From: SCRA01 sp035533275
Lineage (GTDB): Bacteria; Vulcanimicrobiota; Vulcanimicrobiia; Vulcanimicrobiales; SCRA01
Assembly (NCBI GenBank): GCA_035533275.1
Contig: DATLUD010000010.1
Coordinates: 1 to 64,000, forward strand
DNA length: 64,000 nt
Direction of reading: 5' to 3'
Below, piece by piece: positions 41,811 to 50,763 of this stretch (positions within the stretch are counted from its first letter, which is position 1; the number at the start of each line of letters is the position of its first letter). A program made the translations under genes and the position numbers. The notes under the pieces are model-generated. The model had not been told where the DNA came from. It ran no database searches and saw only the letters and a list, made by a program, of their open reading frames with translations.

Positions 41811-43325
41811 TCAGCTCTGCCCACCGGGGAAGCGAAGGTTCACTCCGGGATGCTCGATCTCCGACCAGCGGCTGGTGATGACCTTCGACTGCGTGTAGAA
41901 GCGGAACCCCTCGGGACCGTAGACGTGCTGGTCACCGAAGAGCGAATTTTTCCACCCTCCGAAACTATAGGAGCCCACGGGGACGGGGATCGGCACGTTC
42001 ACGCCGATCATCCCCGCGCCGGCGTTGCGCTCGAAATAGCGCGCGCTCGGCCCGTCGTTGGTGAAGATCGCTGCGCCGTTGCCGTACGCGTTGTGGTCGA
42101 TCAGCGCGATGGCATCGTCGAGCGAGCCGACGCGCAGCACCACGAGCACCGGCCCGAAGATCTCTTGCCGGTAGATCTCCATCGACGGCGTGACGTGGTC
42201 GAAGAGCGTCGGGCCGACGAAGAAGCCGCCTTCGTGGCCGGAGATGCGGATGGCGCGTCCGTCGACCACCAGCGTCGCGCCTTCGGCGAGCCCCTGCGCG
42301 ATGAGTCCCTCCACGCGCGCCTTGGCATCTTTCGAGACCAGGGGTCCGAGCTCGGCCTGGGGATCGGTGGCGGGGCCCACGCGCAGCTTGGCCATGCGCT
42401 CGCGCAATGCCGGCACCAGACGGTCGCCCACGTCGCCGACGGCGACCGCGGCGGAGATCGCCATGCAGCGTTGACCCGTGGAGCCGAACGCCGAGGATGT
42501 CAGCGCATCGGCCACGGCGCCGAGATCGGCATCGGGCATCGCCACCAGATGATTCTTCGCCCCGCCCAGTGCTTGCACGCGCTTACCGGCGGCGGCACCG
42601 CGCGCATAGATGTAGCGCGCGATGGGCGTGGAGCCCACGAAGCTGACGGCCGCGACGTCGGTGTGATCGAGCAGCGCGTCCACCGCGGCCTTGTCGCCGT
42701 GCACGACGTTGAAGACGCCGTCGGGGAGTCCCGCCTCCTTGAGCACGCGTGCCAGCAGCAGCGACGCCGAGGGATCGCGCTCGGAGGGCTTGAGCACGAA
42801 CGTGTTACCGCAAGCCAGCGCGACCGGGAACATCCACAGCGGCACCATCGCGGGAAAGTTGAACGGCGTGATGCCGGCGCAGACGCCCAGCGGCTGGTGC
42901 AGGGAGTGGACGTCGATGTTGCGCGACACCTGCTCGCTGAACTCGCCCTTGAGCATCAGCGGCAACGCGCAGGCCAGCTCCACGACTTCCAGGCCGCGCG
43001 CGATCTCGCCCGCGGCGTCGGAGGGCGGTTTGCCGTGCTCGGAGGCGATGAGGTGCGCGAACTCGTCGGCGTGGCGGCGGAGCAGCTCGCGAAACGCGAA
43101 CATGATCTCGACGCGCTTGGCTAGCGAGGTGTCGCGCCAGGCCGGGAAGGCGGCTTTCGCGGCGGCGACGGCGCGGTCGACGTCCTGCGGCGACGCCAGC
43201 GCGACGCGCGCGGCGACTCGGCCGATCGCGGGATCGTAGACGTCGCCGTAGCGGTCGCCTGCGCTCTCGGCTGGTTTGCCGGCGATCCAATGGGTGATGG
43301 TGCGTAGCTCTGCGGTGGTGCTCAT
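41811..43325 (-). CDS. mmsA: CoA-acylating methylmalonate-semialdehyde dehydrogenase
   Basis: 504 aa ALDH-superfamily enzyme. MmsA landmarks: ITHWIAGKPAESAGDRYGDV, GVCAGITPFNFPAMVPLWMF, LGGAKNHLVAMPDADL, and the catalytic Cys in STGQRCMAISAAVAVGD. It converts methylmalonate semialdehyde to propionyl-CoA, or malonate semialdehyde to acetyl-CoA, with NAD and CoA. It lies downstream of gabT on the same strand, a common pairing for beta-alanine or GABA/beta-amino-acid breakdown (transamination to the semialdehyde, then oxidation). Confidence 0.92.
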   Translation of the reverse strand: MSTTAELRTITHWIAGKPAESAGDRYGDVYDPAIGRVAARVALASPQDVDRAVAAAKAAFPAWRDTSLAKRVEIMFAFRELLRRHADEFAHLIASEHGKPPSDAAGEIARGLEVVELACALPLMLKGEFSEQVSRNIDVHSLHQPLGVCAGITPFNFPAMVPLWMFPVALACGNTFVLKPSERDPSASLLLARVLKEAGLPDGVFNVVHGDKAAVDALLDHTDVAAVSFVGSTPIARYIYARGAAAGKRVQALGGAKNHLVAMPDADLGAVADALTSSAFGSTGQRCMAISAAVAVGDVGDRLVPALRERMAKLRVGPATDPQAELGPLVSKDAKARVEGLIAQGLAEGATLVVDGRAIRISGHEGGFFVGPTLFDHVTPSMEIYRQEIFGPVLVVLRVGSLDDAIALIDHNAYGNGAAIFTNDGPSARYFERNAGAGMIGVNVPIPVPVGSYSFGGWKNSLFGDQHVYGPEGFRFYTQSKVITSRWSEIEHPGVNLRFPGGQS

Positions 43326-43403
43326 GGCGGGAGCTTTCGTCGTCGGTCCCCGCGGCGCTCGCGCGGGGACAGTGTTTTTCGGTTTGCGATAGGAGCGCGG
43401 CGG

Positions 43404-44699
43404 CTAGGATCTCAGGACGGCAGCGCAGCTCTCGTGCAGGCGGGCGAGGCCCATGTCGAGCTCCTCGTCGGTCATCACCAGCGGCGCGAGGATGCGAATC
43501 ACGCAGCCGTCGTTGCCCGCTCGCATGAGCAGGAGCCCGCGCTCGCGTGCCTCCCGCTGGATCTCCGCCGCCAGCCGTCCGGCCGGGCGCTTGGAGGCGC
43601 GGTCCTCCACCAGCTCCAGGGCCACCATGGCGCCCAGCGCGCGCACGTCGCCGATCTGCTCGTGGCGTCGTGCGAGCTCGCGGAACGCGTCGTGAAGGCG
43701 CTCCCCAACGTCGCGGGCGCGCGCGAGGATGGGTTGACGCTCGAAGACGTCGAGCGTGGCCAGCGCCGCCGCGCAGGCCAGCGGATTGCCGCCGTAGGTG
43801 CCGCCCAGGCCCCCGGGCTCGGGGGCGTCCATGACGTCGGCTCGGCCGATGACGCCTGCCAGCGGCAGGCCGCCGGCCAGGCTCTTGGCCACGCAGATCA
43901 GGTCGGGCACCACGCCCGCGTGCTCGATGGCGAAGATCGTGCCGGTGCGGCCGAAGCCCGTTTGGATCTCGTCGGCCACCAGCATGATGCCGTGGCGCTC
44001 CGTGCGCGCGCGCAGCTCGCGCAAGAACTCCGGCGGCGCCGGGATGAAGCCGCCTTCGCCGGCCACGGGCTCGATCACGATCGCCGCGACGCGCTCGGGC
44101 GCCACCTGCGCTTCGAAGAGCTCGTCGAGGGCCGAGAGCGCGCGCTCCGTCGTCCACCCGCGATAGTCGTAGGGGTAGGGCGCTTGGTAGACCTCGGGGC
44201 AGTACGGCCCGAAGCTCTGCTTGTAGGGCGAGGTCTTGCCCGTCATCGTGAGCGTCAGCAGCGTGCGCCCGTGGTAGCCATGCTGAAAGGTCACCACGGC
44301 CGGCCGTCCGGTGAAGGCGCGCGCGATCTTGACCGCGTTCTCCACCGCTTCGGCGCCGGTGCTCACGAGCATGGTCTTCTTCGGCGCGTCGCCGGGGGCC
44401 AGCCGGTTGAGCCGCTCCGCCACGCGCACGTAGCCTTCGTAGATCGCCACCTGAAACGAGACGTGGATGAACTGCTCGAGCTGGGCGCGTATCGCCTCGA
44501 CGATCTGCGGGTGGCGGTGTCCCAGGTTGAGCACGCCGATGCCGCCGGCGAAGTCGAGGTATTCGTTACCGTCCACGTCCCAGAGGCGCGCGCCGTCGGC
44601 GCGCTGCGCGACGATGGGGTGCGCGGTGGAGACGCCGCGCGGGATCTCTCGCTGGCGCAATTCCAGGAAGACGGAGCTCTCGGATCTCGCAATCGCCAC
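43404..44699 (-). CDS. gabT: Class III aminotransferase, 4-aminobutyrate/beta-alanine type
   Basis: 431 aa. AGGAGG at 44709-44714 is 9 nt from GTG 44699, better than the upstream GTG 44705 (3 nt). Class III PLP fold: STGAEAVENAVKIARAFTGR, FQHGYHGRTLLTLTMTGK, the Asp in LVADEIQTGFGRTG and the PLP Lys in CVAKSLAGGLPLAGVIG. Overall it resembles GabT (GABA:2-oxoglutarate aminotransferase). With mmsA just downstream, beta-alanine or 3-aminoisobutyrate is an equally good substrate, giving malonate or methylmalonate semialdehyde. Confidence 0.87.
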   Translation of the reverse strand: MAIARSESSVFLELRQREIPRGVSTAHPIVAQRADGARLWDVDGNEYLDFAGGIGVLNLGHRHPQIVEAIRAQLEQFIHVSFQVAIYEGYVRVAERLNRLAPGDAPKKTMLVSTGAEAVENAVKIARAFTGRPAVVTFQHGYHGRTLLTLTMTGKTSPYKQSFGPYCPEVYQAPYPYDYRGWTTERALSALDELFEAQVAPERVAAIVIEPVAGEGGFIPAPPEFLRELRARTERHGIMLVADEIQTGFGRTGTIFAIEHAGVVPDLICVAKSLAGGLPLAGVIGRADVMDAPEPGGLGGTYGGNPLACAAALATLDVFERQPILARARDVGERLHDAFRELARRHEQIGDVRALGAMVALELVEDRASKRPAGRLAAEIQREARERGLLLMRAGNDGCVIRILAPLVMTDEELDMGLARLHESCAAVLRS

Positions 44700-44767
44700 G
44701 TTCACGGCCCTCCTCGCCGACGAGTCCAGTCTACCCTTGCGGCGCTCCGAAATCCAGCGCCGTATGG

Positions 44768-44787
44768 GAGCATCGTCCGACAGGCTC
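44768..44787. repeat. Solo copy of the MITE terminal repeat
   Basis: GAGCATCGTCCGACAGGCTC matches the right end of the element at 10084-10102 (GGCATCATCCGACAGGCTC) in 17 of 18 aligned bases after the first G. It ends one base before the stop codon of the HpcH/HpaI gene. No partner end is visible within the 70 bp to gabT, so it is probably a relic of an insertion or a partial deletion. Confidence 0.6.
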
Positions 44788-44788
44788 G

Positions 44789-45589
44789 TTAGTACGGGCC
44801 GGAGGAGGCTCCCATGGACGCCTTCCCGCCCGAGCGAGCGGCTTCCACGGCCGCGCGCGCGGCGTCGGCGAGCAGCTTGGAGTCGGAGGTGATGGAGACC
44901 AGTTGGAAGCCAAGCTCGATCATCTTGGCCGCATACGACGGCGAGCCCGTGTGGATGCCGGCGACGACGCCGTGGCGCTTGGCCGCCGCCAGGATGTGCT
45001 TGATCGCCTCGAAGAGCGCGCTGCCCTCCGGATGGTCGAAGCCGTAACGTCCCGTCAGCGAGAAGCTCAGGTCCGCTGGTCCCACGTAGAGCGCCTCCAA
45101 GCCCGGCGTGGAGAGGATCTCGTCGAGGCGGTCGAGCGCGGTTCGCGTCTCGATCATCGCGAAGGGGAGCACCGTCTCGTTGGCGTGGAGCTGGTAGTCG
45201 GCACCGGCGTAGAGCGTGGCGCGCACGGGACCCGAGCTGCGGTAGCCCAGCGGCGGATAGCGGCAGGCCTGCACCATGCGCTCGGCTTCCTCGCGGCTGT
45301 TGACCATCGGGCAGATCACGCCGTAGGCGCCGGCGTCGAGGGCCTTCATGATGGCGCTGGGATCGTTCCAGGGCACGCGCACCAGCGGGACGGCGCTCGT
45401 GGTGGAGATGGCCTGCAGCATCGTCACGGCCGCCTGATAGTCGACGACGCCGTGCTGCATGTCGATCGTCACCGAGTCCCAGCCCGCGTGGGCCATCACC
45501 TCCGCGGAGAAGGAGCTGGGGATGGTCAGCCAGCCGTTGACGGCGGCGCCGCCGCCCTGCCACAGTCTCTTCAACGCGTTCTCGCGCAC
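44789..45589 (-). CDS. HpcH/HpaI-family class II aldolase
   Basis: 266 aa from GTG with GGAGG 5 nt upstream. Family pattern: the metal/pyruvate-binding VTIDMQHGVVDYQAAVTMLQ, VNSREEAERMVQACRYPPLG followed by YRSSGP, the metal-binding Glu in FAMIETRTALD, and LYVGPADLSFSLTGRYG. It cleaves or condenses 4-hydroxy-2-oxo acids to pyruvate plus an aldehyde (for example 2-keto-3-deoxy sugars acids or 2,4-dihydroxyheptenedioate); the exact substrate is unknown. Divergent from the RraA-like aldolase gene, another pyruvate aldolase. Confidence 0.87.
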   Translation of the reverse strand: MRENALKRLWQGGGAAVNGWLTIPSSFSAEVMAHAGWDSVTIDMQHGVVDYQAAVTMLQAISTTSAVPLVRVPWNDPSAIMKALDAGAYGVICPMVNSREEAERMVQACRYPPLGYRSSGPVRATLYAGADYQLHANETVLPFAMIETRTALDRLDEILSTPGLEALYVGPADLSFSLTGRYGFDHPEGSALFEAIKHILAAAKRHGVVAGIHTGSPSYAAKMIELGFQLVSITSDSKLLADAARAAVEAARSGGKASMGASSGPY

Positions 45590-45709
45590 GGGTGCCTCCA
45601 GATCGTCGCCATGCCGGCTCTTCGCGCGGCGCTTTTGCCATTGCACGCGATGCGCGCGCTCTCCTCGCGAGAGGAAGTCCGCGCGCGCAGGAGCAACGCT
45701 TCGGCCAGC

Positions 45710-46405
45710 ATGCCACACGACGACCTGCTCGAGGCGCTCGCGAAGTTCGACACGCCGGCGATCTGCAACGCGCTGGAGATCGTCGCTCCGGAGCATCGCG
45801 CCATCGGTTTCACCACGCGGCCATTCGTCTGCGCCGATCCCACGCTCCCGCCGATGGTAGGCTACGCGCGCACGGCGACGATGCGCGCCCTCGAGCCTTC
45901 CTCGCTCTCCAAGGACGACGAAAAGCGTCGGCGCCTGGACTACTACGCCTACATGGCGCGGCGGCCGCACCCCACGGTCGTCGTCATGCAGGATCTCGAT
46001 CCCGTGCCCGGCTTCGGGGCGTTCTGGGGCGAGGTGAACTCCACGGTGCACCGGGGCCTGGGCGCCCTGGGAGCGGTCACGAACGGTTCGTTTCGCGATG
46101 TGGGCATGCTCGCCCCGGGCTTTCAGCTCTTGGGCGGGATGCTGGCTCCCAGCCACGCGTGGGTGCACGCCGTCGACTTCGGCGGTCAGGTGAACGTCCA
46201 CGGGATGACGGTGGTCCACGACGACCTGATCCATGCCGACCGCCACGGCGCCGTCGTGATCCCCAAGGACGCGGCGTGCGAGATCCTCGCCGCCGTCGAC
46301 CTGATCGCGCGCCGCGAGAGCGTGATCTTGGAGGCGGCCAGAGCCCCCCACTTCGACTTCGCGCGGCTTCGCGCCGCTTTGGAGAACGCCGATGAGATCC
46401 ATTGA
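45710..46405 (+). CDS. RraA-like protein (HMG/CHA aldolase family)
   Basis: 231 aa from ATG; an in-frame ATG 60 bp upstream (45650) is an alternative. RraA fold: LLEALAKFDTPAICNALEIV, ALGAVTNGSFRDVGMLAPGF (the conserved G-x-x-RD segment as NGSFRD), VHAVDFGGQVNVHGMTVVHD, and DLIHADRHGAVVIPKD with the metal-site Asp. The family includes 4-hydroxy-4-methyl-2-oxoglutarate/oxaloacetate-decarboxylating aldolases and RNase E inhibitors. With aldolase, dehydrogenase and transporter neighbours, the enzymatic role is more likely. Its 3' end overlaps the next gene by 14 bp. Confidence 0.82.
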   Translation: MPHDDLLEALAKFDTPAICNALEIVAPEHRAIGFTTRPFVCADPTLPPMVGYARTATMRALEPSSLSKDDEKRRRLDYYAYMARRPHPTVVVMQDLDPVPGFGAFWGEVNSTVHRGLGALGAVTNGSFRDVGMLAPGFQLLGGMLAPSHAWVHAVDFGGQVNVHGMTVVHDDLIHADRHGAVVIPKDAACEILAAVDLIARRESVILEAARAPHFDFARLRAALENADEIH

Positions 46406-47480
46406 GGCCCGCGCGCTCCGCCGCGTCGTGACCGCCGTCTTCGAGGCCGCGGGCTGCTCGCCCGCCGAGAGCGCGCGGATCTCCGAGTCGCTCGTCGACA
46501 CCAACGTGACGGGCCACGACAGTCATGGCGTCATCCGCGTGGCCCGCTACGTCGACGGGCTGCGCAACGGAGAGGTGCACGCCGGACGCCACGCGACCAT
46601 CGTCTCCGAGAATCCGGTGATGGCCGTGGTCGACGGCAACGACGGCTTCGGCCAGACCATCGGCGTCGAGGCGGTGGAGCTGGGCATCCGCAAGTCCCAG
46701 GCGTTCGGGATCTCGGTGATCGCCCTGCGACACACCGGACACATCGGGCGCATCGGCCAGTGGGCCGAGCAGGCCGCGGCTGCCGGGCTGGTCTCCATCC
46801 ACTTCGTGAACGTGCAGGGCAGCGTGACCGTGGCGCCGTTCAACGGCGTCGACCGCCGCCTGGCCACCAATCCCATCTGCATCGGCTTCCCGCTCCCGGG
46901 TCGCCCGCCCGTGATTCTCGACTTCGCGACCTCACTGGTTGCGGAGGGCAAGGTGCTCGTGGCGCGCGCGGGAGGCAAGCCGCTGCCCGAGGGCGCGTTG
47001 ATCACCCCCGAGGGGCGCTTGAGCAGCGATCCCGCGGTCCTGCTGGGCGACGGCAGCGGGATGACGCTGGCCGAGCGCAAGGGGCTGGGCGCCATCCGCA
47101 CCTTCGGCGAGCACAAGGGCTCGGGGCTCTCGTTCATGTGCGAGATCCTCGCGGGGGCGCTGGCGGGCGGCGGCGCGGCCGGCGGCGAGTATCCGCACAT
47201 CACGAACGCGATGCTCTCGATCTACCTCGCCCCGCGCGTCTTCGGCGACCCCTCGACGATCGAGGCGGAAGCCGAGCGCTTCATCGCCTTCTTCACCAAC
47301 TCGCGCCCCGCCGTGCCGGGGACCGCGGTGCTCGCGCCGGGTGATCCCGAGCTGACCACGCGCGCGGCGCGTGAACGCGAGGGCATTCCGCTGGAGGACG
47401 CCGTCTGGGAGTCGATCGTCGAGGCGGCGGCGAGCGTCGGGCTTCCCCGCGAGCGCATTGAGGCGCTGGCTAGACCGTGA
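46392..47480 (+). CDS. Ldh2-family 2-oxoacid dehydrogenase
   Basis: 362 aa. Landmarks: VTGHDSHGVIRVARYVDGLR, the catalytic His region IALRHTGHIGRIGQWAE, RRLATNPICIGFPLPGRP and GEHKGSGLSFMCEILAGALA. It is a paralogue of the protein at 15976-17064 but clearly diverged. The family reduces or oxidises malate, lactate, ureidoglycolate, 2,3-diketogulonate or similar with NAD(P). The overlap with the RraA-like gene argues that its substrate is a product or precursor of that aldolase. It converges on livF with an 11-bp overlap. Confidence 0.88.
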   Translation: MRSIEARALRRVVTAVFEAAGCSPAESARISESLVDTNVTGHDSHGVIRVARYVDGLRNGEVHAGRHATIVSENPVMAVVDGNDGFGQTIGVEAVELGIRKSQAFGISVIALRHTGHIGRIGQWAEQAAAAGLVSIHFVNVQGSVTVAPFNGVDRRLATNPICIGFPLPGRPPVILDFATSLVAEGKVLVARAGGKPLPEGALITPEGRLSSDPAVLLGDGSGMTLAERKGLGAIRTFGEHKGSGLSFMCEILAGALAGGGAAGGEYPHITNAMLSIYLAPRVFGDPSTIEAEAERFIAFFTNSRPAVPGTAVLAPGDPELTTRAAREREGIPLEDAVWESIVEAAASVGLPRERIEALARP

Positions 47481-48183
47481 GGAAGCGCTCCGCGAGAGCC
47501 GGATCGGAGAGGAAGGCGTCACGCGTGCCGCTGAAGGCGATGCGCCCCTGATCGATCACCGCCACGTGATCGGCGAGGTCGAGCGCGAAGGCGGCGTTTT
47601 GCTCGATCAGCAGCACCGTGGTCCCGAACTCCGCCCGCAGCAGGCGGATGGCCTCGCCGACCTGCTCGACGATCACGGGGGCGAGACCCTCCGTCGGCTC
47701 GTCGAGGATCAGCAGGCGCGGACGCGCGACCAGCGCGCGCGCTACGGCGACCAATTGCTGCTCGCCGCCGCTGAGCTCTCGGCCGCCTCGCTGGAGGAGA
47801 GGCTCCAGCATGGGGAAGAGCGAGAGGATGCGCTCAATGGTAAGCGCTCCCCCGCGCGGGGCGGCGTGGCGTCCCAGCAGCAGGTTCTCGCGCACGGTCA
47901 GCTCGGCATAGATCCGGCGGTCCTCCGGCACCAGCTGAACGCCGCGCCGAGCGCGCAAGGGGGTTGGAATGCGCGCGAGCTCGACGCCGTCGAAGCGAAT
48001 CGACCCGGCGGCGCGGACCCCAACGCCGACGATGGTGCGGGCGGTGGTCGTCTTCCCCGCGCCGTTGCGTCCGACCAAGGCTAGCAACGACCCGGCCTGC
48101 ACCTCGAGGGCGAGATCGAAGAGCACGTGCGCCGAGCCGTAATAGGCATGAACGTTCGCGAGGGCGAGCAGCGGCTCAGCCAT
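47470..48183 (-). CDS. livF: Branched-chain-type ABC transporter ATP-binding protein (LivF)
   Basis: 237 aa. Walker A LVGRNGAGKTTTARTIVGV, signature LSGGEQQLVAVARALV, Walker B LLILDEPTEGLAPVI, and the LivF-type ending ALAERFLTV. Start MAEPLLALANVHAYYGSAHV as in LivF. It is the last gene of a five-gene HAAT-type transporter operon and overlaps livG by 8 bp. The family carries branched-chain amino acids but also urea, amides and aromatic or organic acids; the adjoining catabolic genes favour one of the latter. Confidence 0.92.
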   Translation of the reverse strand: MAEPLLALANVHAYYGSAHVLFDLALEVQAGSLLALVGRNGAGKTTTARTIVGVGVRAAGSIRFDGVELARIPTPLRARRGVQLVPEDRRIYAELTVRENLLLGRHAAPRGGALTIERILSLFPMLEPLLQRGGRELSGGEQQLVAVARALVARPRLLILDEPTEGLAPVIVEQVGEAIRLLRAEFGTTVLLIEQNAAFALDLADHVAVIDQGRIAFSGTRDAFLSDPALAERFLTV

Positions 48184-48934
48184 GGCCGAGATAAACCTCC
48201 CGCACGTCGGCGCGGCCGCGGATCTCGGCGGGCGCTCCACTGCAGAGTATGCGGCCGCGATGCATGACGGTAAGTCGTTGGGCCAGTCGAAAGACCACGG
48301 ACATGTCGTGCTCCGTCAGCAGAATCGTCAGCCCGCGGCGGCGCCAGAGGCTCTCGATCAGCGCGACGGTGGCCGACGTCTCGTGGGGCGACATGCCTGC
48401 CGTCGGCTCATCGAGCAGCAGGAGGCGCGCGTCGAGCTGGAGCGCCATGGCGATCTCGAGACGCTTGCGGTCGCCCTGCGAGAGCGAGTCCCCGCGGGAT
48501 TCGGCGAGCGCCGCCAAGCCGACGTCCTCGAGCGCAGCGGTGGAGCGCTCGTGCGTGGTGGGCTCCACCGCGCTCCACCACCAGCTGGCCTTCCCCTCGC
48601 GGCAGAGAATGGCGGCCAGCACGTTCTCGCGCGCGGTCAGCGTGGGGAAGATCCGACTCACCTGGAAGGCCCGCGCGACGCCGAAGCGGACGCGGCGGTG
48701 GGGTGCCCACGTCGTGACATCGGTGCCGTCGAGCGTCACGCTGCCCGAGACCGGCTTCACCTCGCCGGCAACCGCTGCGAAGAGCGTGGACTTGCCGGCG
48801 CCGTTGGGGCCGATCACCGCGTGCAGCTCCCCCGCGTCGACGTCGAGCGAGACTCCGTCGAGCGCGCGGTTGGCCCCGTAGGACACCACGAGGTCGTGGA
48901 TGCGCAATGCGCCGGCCTTGGTCGCGACATTCAT
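48176..48934 (-). CDS. livG: Branched-chain-type ABC transporter ATP-binding protein (LivG)
   Basis: 252 aa. Walker A VIGPNGAGKSTLFAAVAGE, the LivG-specific RVRFGVARAFQVSRIFPTLT, signature LSQGDRKRLEIAMAL (degenerate LSxGD as is normal for LivG), and Walker B LLLLDEPTAGMSPHE. ATG overlaps the livM stop (ATGA). It pairs with LivF as the ATPase heterodimer. Confidence 0.93.
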   Translation of the reverse strand: MNVATKAGALRIHDLVVSYGANRALDGVSLDVDAGELHAVIGPNGAGKSTLFAAVAGEVKPVSGSVTLDGTDVTTWAPHRRVRFGVARAFQVSRIFPTLTARENVLAAILCREGKASWWWSAVEPTTHERSTAALEDVGLAALAESRGDSLSQGDRKRLEIAMALQLDARLLLLDEPTAGMSPHETSATVALIESLWRRRGLTILLTEHDMSVVFRLAQRLTVMHRGRILCSGAPAEIRGRADVREVYLGHG

Positions 48935-49851
48935 CGCGCGAATCGCTCTCGGAGGATCCGCGCCAGGCTGAGGATTCCCTCGGGTATGACCACCACGAAG
49001 AAGAGAAAGACGATGCCGACGTACAGAATCCACGCCGGCGTCACCTCGGCAAAGGCGTGCGTGACCCAAGTGTAGACCAGCGCGCCGACCACGGGACCCC
49101 AAAACGTGGACATGCCGCCGATCAGCGCCATGATGATGGGGTCGCCTGAGCGCGTCCAAGCGAGGGCGTCCGGCGTGACGATCTGGTTGGCGTAGGCGAA
49201 GAGGCCCCCCGCCAGACCGCCGAAGGCGCCGGCGATCACGAAGGCGGCGAGCCGTTGCGCGCGCACGTCGACGCCGAGGAAGCGCGTGCGCACCGGGTCG
49301 TCGCGCATGGCGCGCAGCAGGTAGCCGAACGGCGAGAGATAGACCGTGCGCAGCGCGAGGATGCCGAGTCCCACGCAGCAGGCGCAGAGATACCAGAACG
49401 CCCCCTGGCTTCCCAGGGAGACCCCGAACAGCATTCCCCGGTCGATACCGGCCAAGCCGTTCTCTCCGCCGAGCGCGGAGACGTGGAGCGTGACCGTGTA
49501 GAGCGCCTGCCCGACCGCGAGCGTCACCATCGCGAAGGCGATGCCGTAGGTCCGCAGGGCGATCGCTCCCACGGCCAGTGCGGCGACCGCGGCGAGCGCC
49601 ATGGCGAGCGGGAGCAGAGCGATCGGCGGGAGCACCGTGGAGGCGATGCCCACGGCGTACGCGCCGACGCCGAAGAACGCGGCCTGTCCGAACGACGGGA
49701 TGCCGGCGTGCCCGATCAGGAGATTGACGCTGAGCGCGTAGAGCATCTGGATCAGCACCGTCTCCCAGAAGAACATCTGAGCGCCGTTCGCCCAGTGCGG
49801 AACCGTCAGCGCCAGGAGGACGGCGGCGAGCGCGGCGAGTGAGACCTTCAT
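48931..49851 (-). CDS. livM: Branched-chain-type ABC transporter permease (LivM)
   Basis: 306 aa, eight to nine membrane helices. LivM pattern: ALSVNLLIGHAGIPSFGQAA, FFGVGAYAVGIAST, SPFGYLLRAMRDDPVRTRFL (the cytoplasmic loop contacting the ATPase) and IIMALIGGMSTFWGPVVGAL. ATG overlaps the livH stop by four bases. It forms the transmembrane channel with LivH. Confidence 0.92.
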   Translation of the reverse strand: MKVSLAALAAVLLALTVPHWANGAQMFFWETVLIQMLYALSVNLLIGHAGIPSFGQAAFFGVGAYAVGIASTVLPPIALLPLAMALAAVAALAVGAIALRTYGIAFAMVTLAVGQALYTVTLHVSALGGENGLAGIDRGMLFGVSLGSQGAFWYLCACCVGLGILALRTVYLSPFGYLLRAMRDDPVRTRFLGVDVRAQRLAAFVIAGAFGGLAGGLFAYANQIVTPDALAWTRSGDPIIMALIGGMSTFWGPVVGALVYTWVTHAFAEVTPAWILYVGIVFLFFVVVIPEGILSLARILRERFAR

Positions 49852-50741
49852 GCGTTGAGCTCTCCCGCTGGACCGGCCCGTCCCATGATCCCCTGGGGCC
49901 GGAGCAGCAAGAAGACGCCCATGCCGATGTAGAGGCTGAAGTCGGCGAGTCCGGGGCGCAGGGCCACGAGATAGGCGTTCAGCAATCCGAAGAAGAGCGC
50001 GGCAATCAGTGTGCCGCGGATGCTTCCGAGGCCTCCGACGATGACGATCGCGAACGCCTGGATGATGAACGAGACGGCGAGATCCGGCGTCAGCCCGACG
50101 AGCGGTGAGACCAGACCCCCTCCAAGGCCGGCGAGGAAGATTCCGAGAGAGAACATCGCGAGGAAGACCCGTTCGACGTCGATGCCCAACAGAGCCGCCA
50201 TCTGACGGTCCGCAGCCGTAGCGCGCACCATGCGGCCGAATTCCGTCTTCTCCACCAGCCACTCGAGGCCGAAGACCACTGCGGCGCCCACGGCGTAGAG
50301 AAAGACGTCGTACGCGGGGATCGACACGGAGCCAAGGTGGAGCCGGCCGAGGAACGCAGGCGACTGCGGCTGAGAGAGCGGGGCAATGCCCCACACCAGG
50401 CGTCCGAGGCCCTCGAAGACCAGGAGCAGCGCGAACGTTCCCAGCAGCGAGGATATCTCGGGGAGCGGATAGAGGCGCCGGAAGAGGCCGCGCTCCGTCA
50501 GGGCCCCGACCAGCGCCGTGAGCAATCCGGCCGCGACCACGATGGCCACGAGCGCCGGGGCGGGCAGCGCTTGGCCGCGGGCGAGCGAGTACGTGAAGTA
50601 CGCGCCGAGCATGAAGAAGCCGCCATGCGAGAAGTTGAGCACTCGCATCACGCCGTAGACGAGCGTGAGGCCGCTGGCGATCAAGAAGAGGAGCACGCCC
50701 TGCCCCAGACCGTCGACGAGCGGCAACGAGAGGTTGTGCAT
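49848..50741 (-). CDS. livH: Branched-chain-type ABC transporter permease (LivH)
   Basis: 297 aa. LivH pattern: VDGLGQGVLLFLIASGLTLV followed by YGVMRVLNFSHGGFFMLGAY, EKTEFGRMVRATAADRQMAA and SFIIQAFAIVIVGGLGSIRG. Start near MHNLSLPLVDG. It follows the binding-protein gene by 22 bp and is translationally coupled to livM. Confidence 0.92.
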   Translation of the reverse strand: MHNLSLPLVDGLGQGVLLFLIASGLTLVYGVMRVLNFSHGGFFMLGAYFTYSLARGQALPAPALVAIVVAAGLLTALVGALTERGLFRRLYPLPEISSLLGTFALLLVFEGLGRLVWGIAPLSQPQSPAFLGRLHLGSVSIPAYDVFLYAVGAAVVFGLEWLVEKTEFGRMVRATAADRQMAALLGIDVERVFLAMFSLGIFLAGLGGGLVSPLVGLTPDLAVSFIIQAFAIVIVGGLGSIRGTLIAALFFGLLNAYLVALRPGLADFSLYIGMGVFLLLRPQGIMGRAGPAGELNA

Positions 50742-50763
50742 CGCGACGGTCCGGGGCCGGGGG

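Noticed and set aside
41811..44699. Valine-degradation operon
   Set aside because: mmsA is present but mmsB, acyl-CoA dehydrogenase and enoyl-CoA hydratase genes are not. With gabT beside it, beta-amino-acid or GABA degradation fits better.
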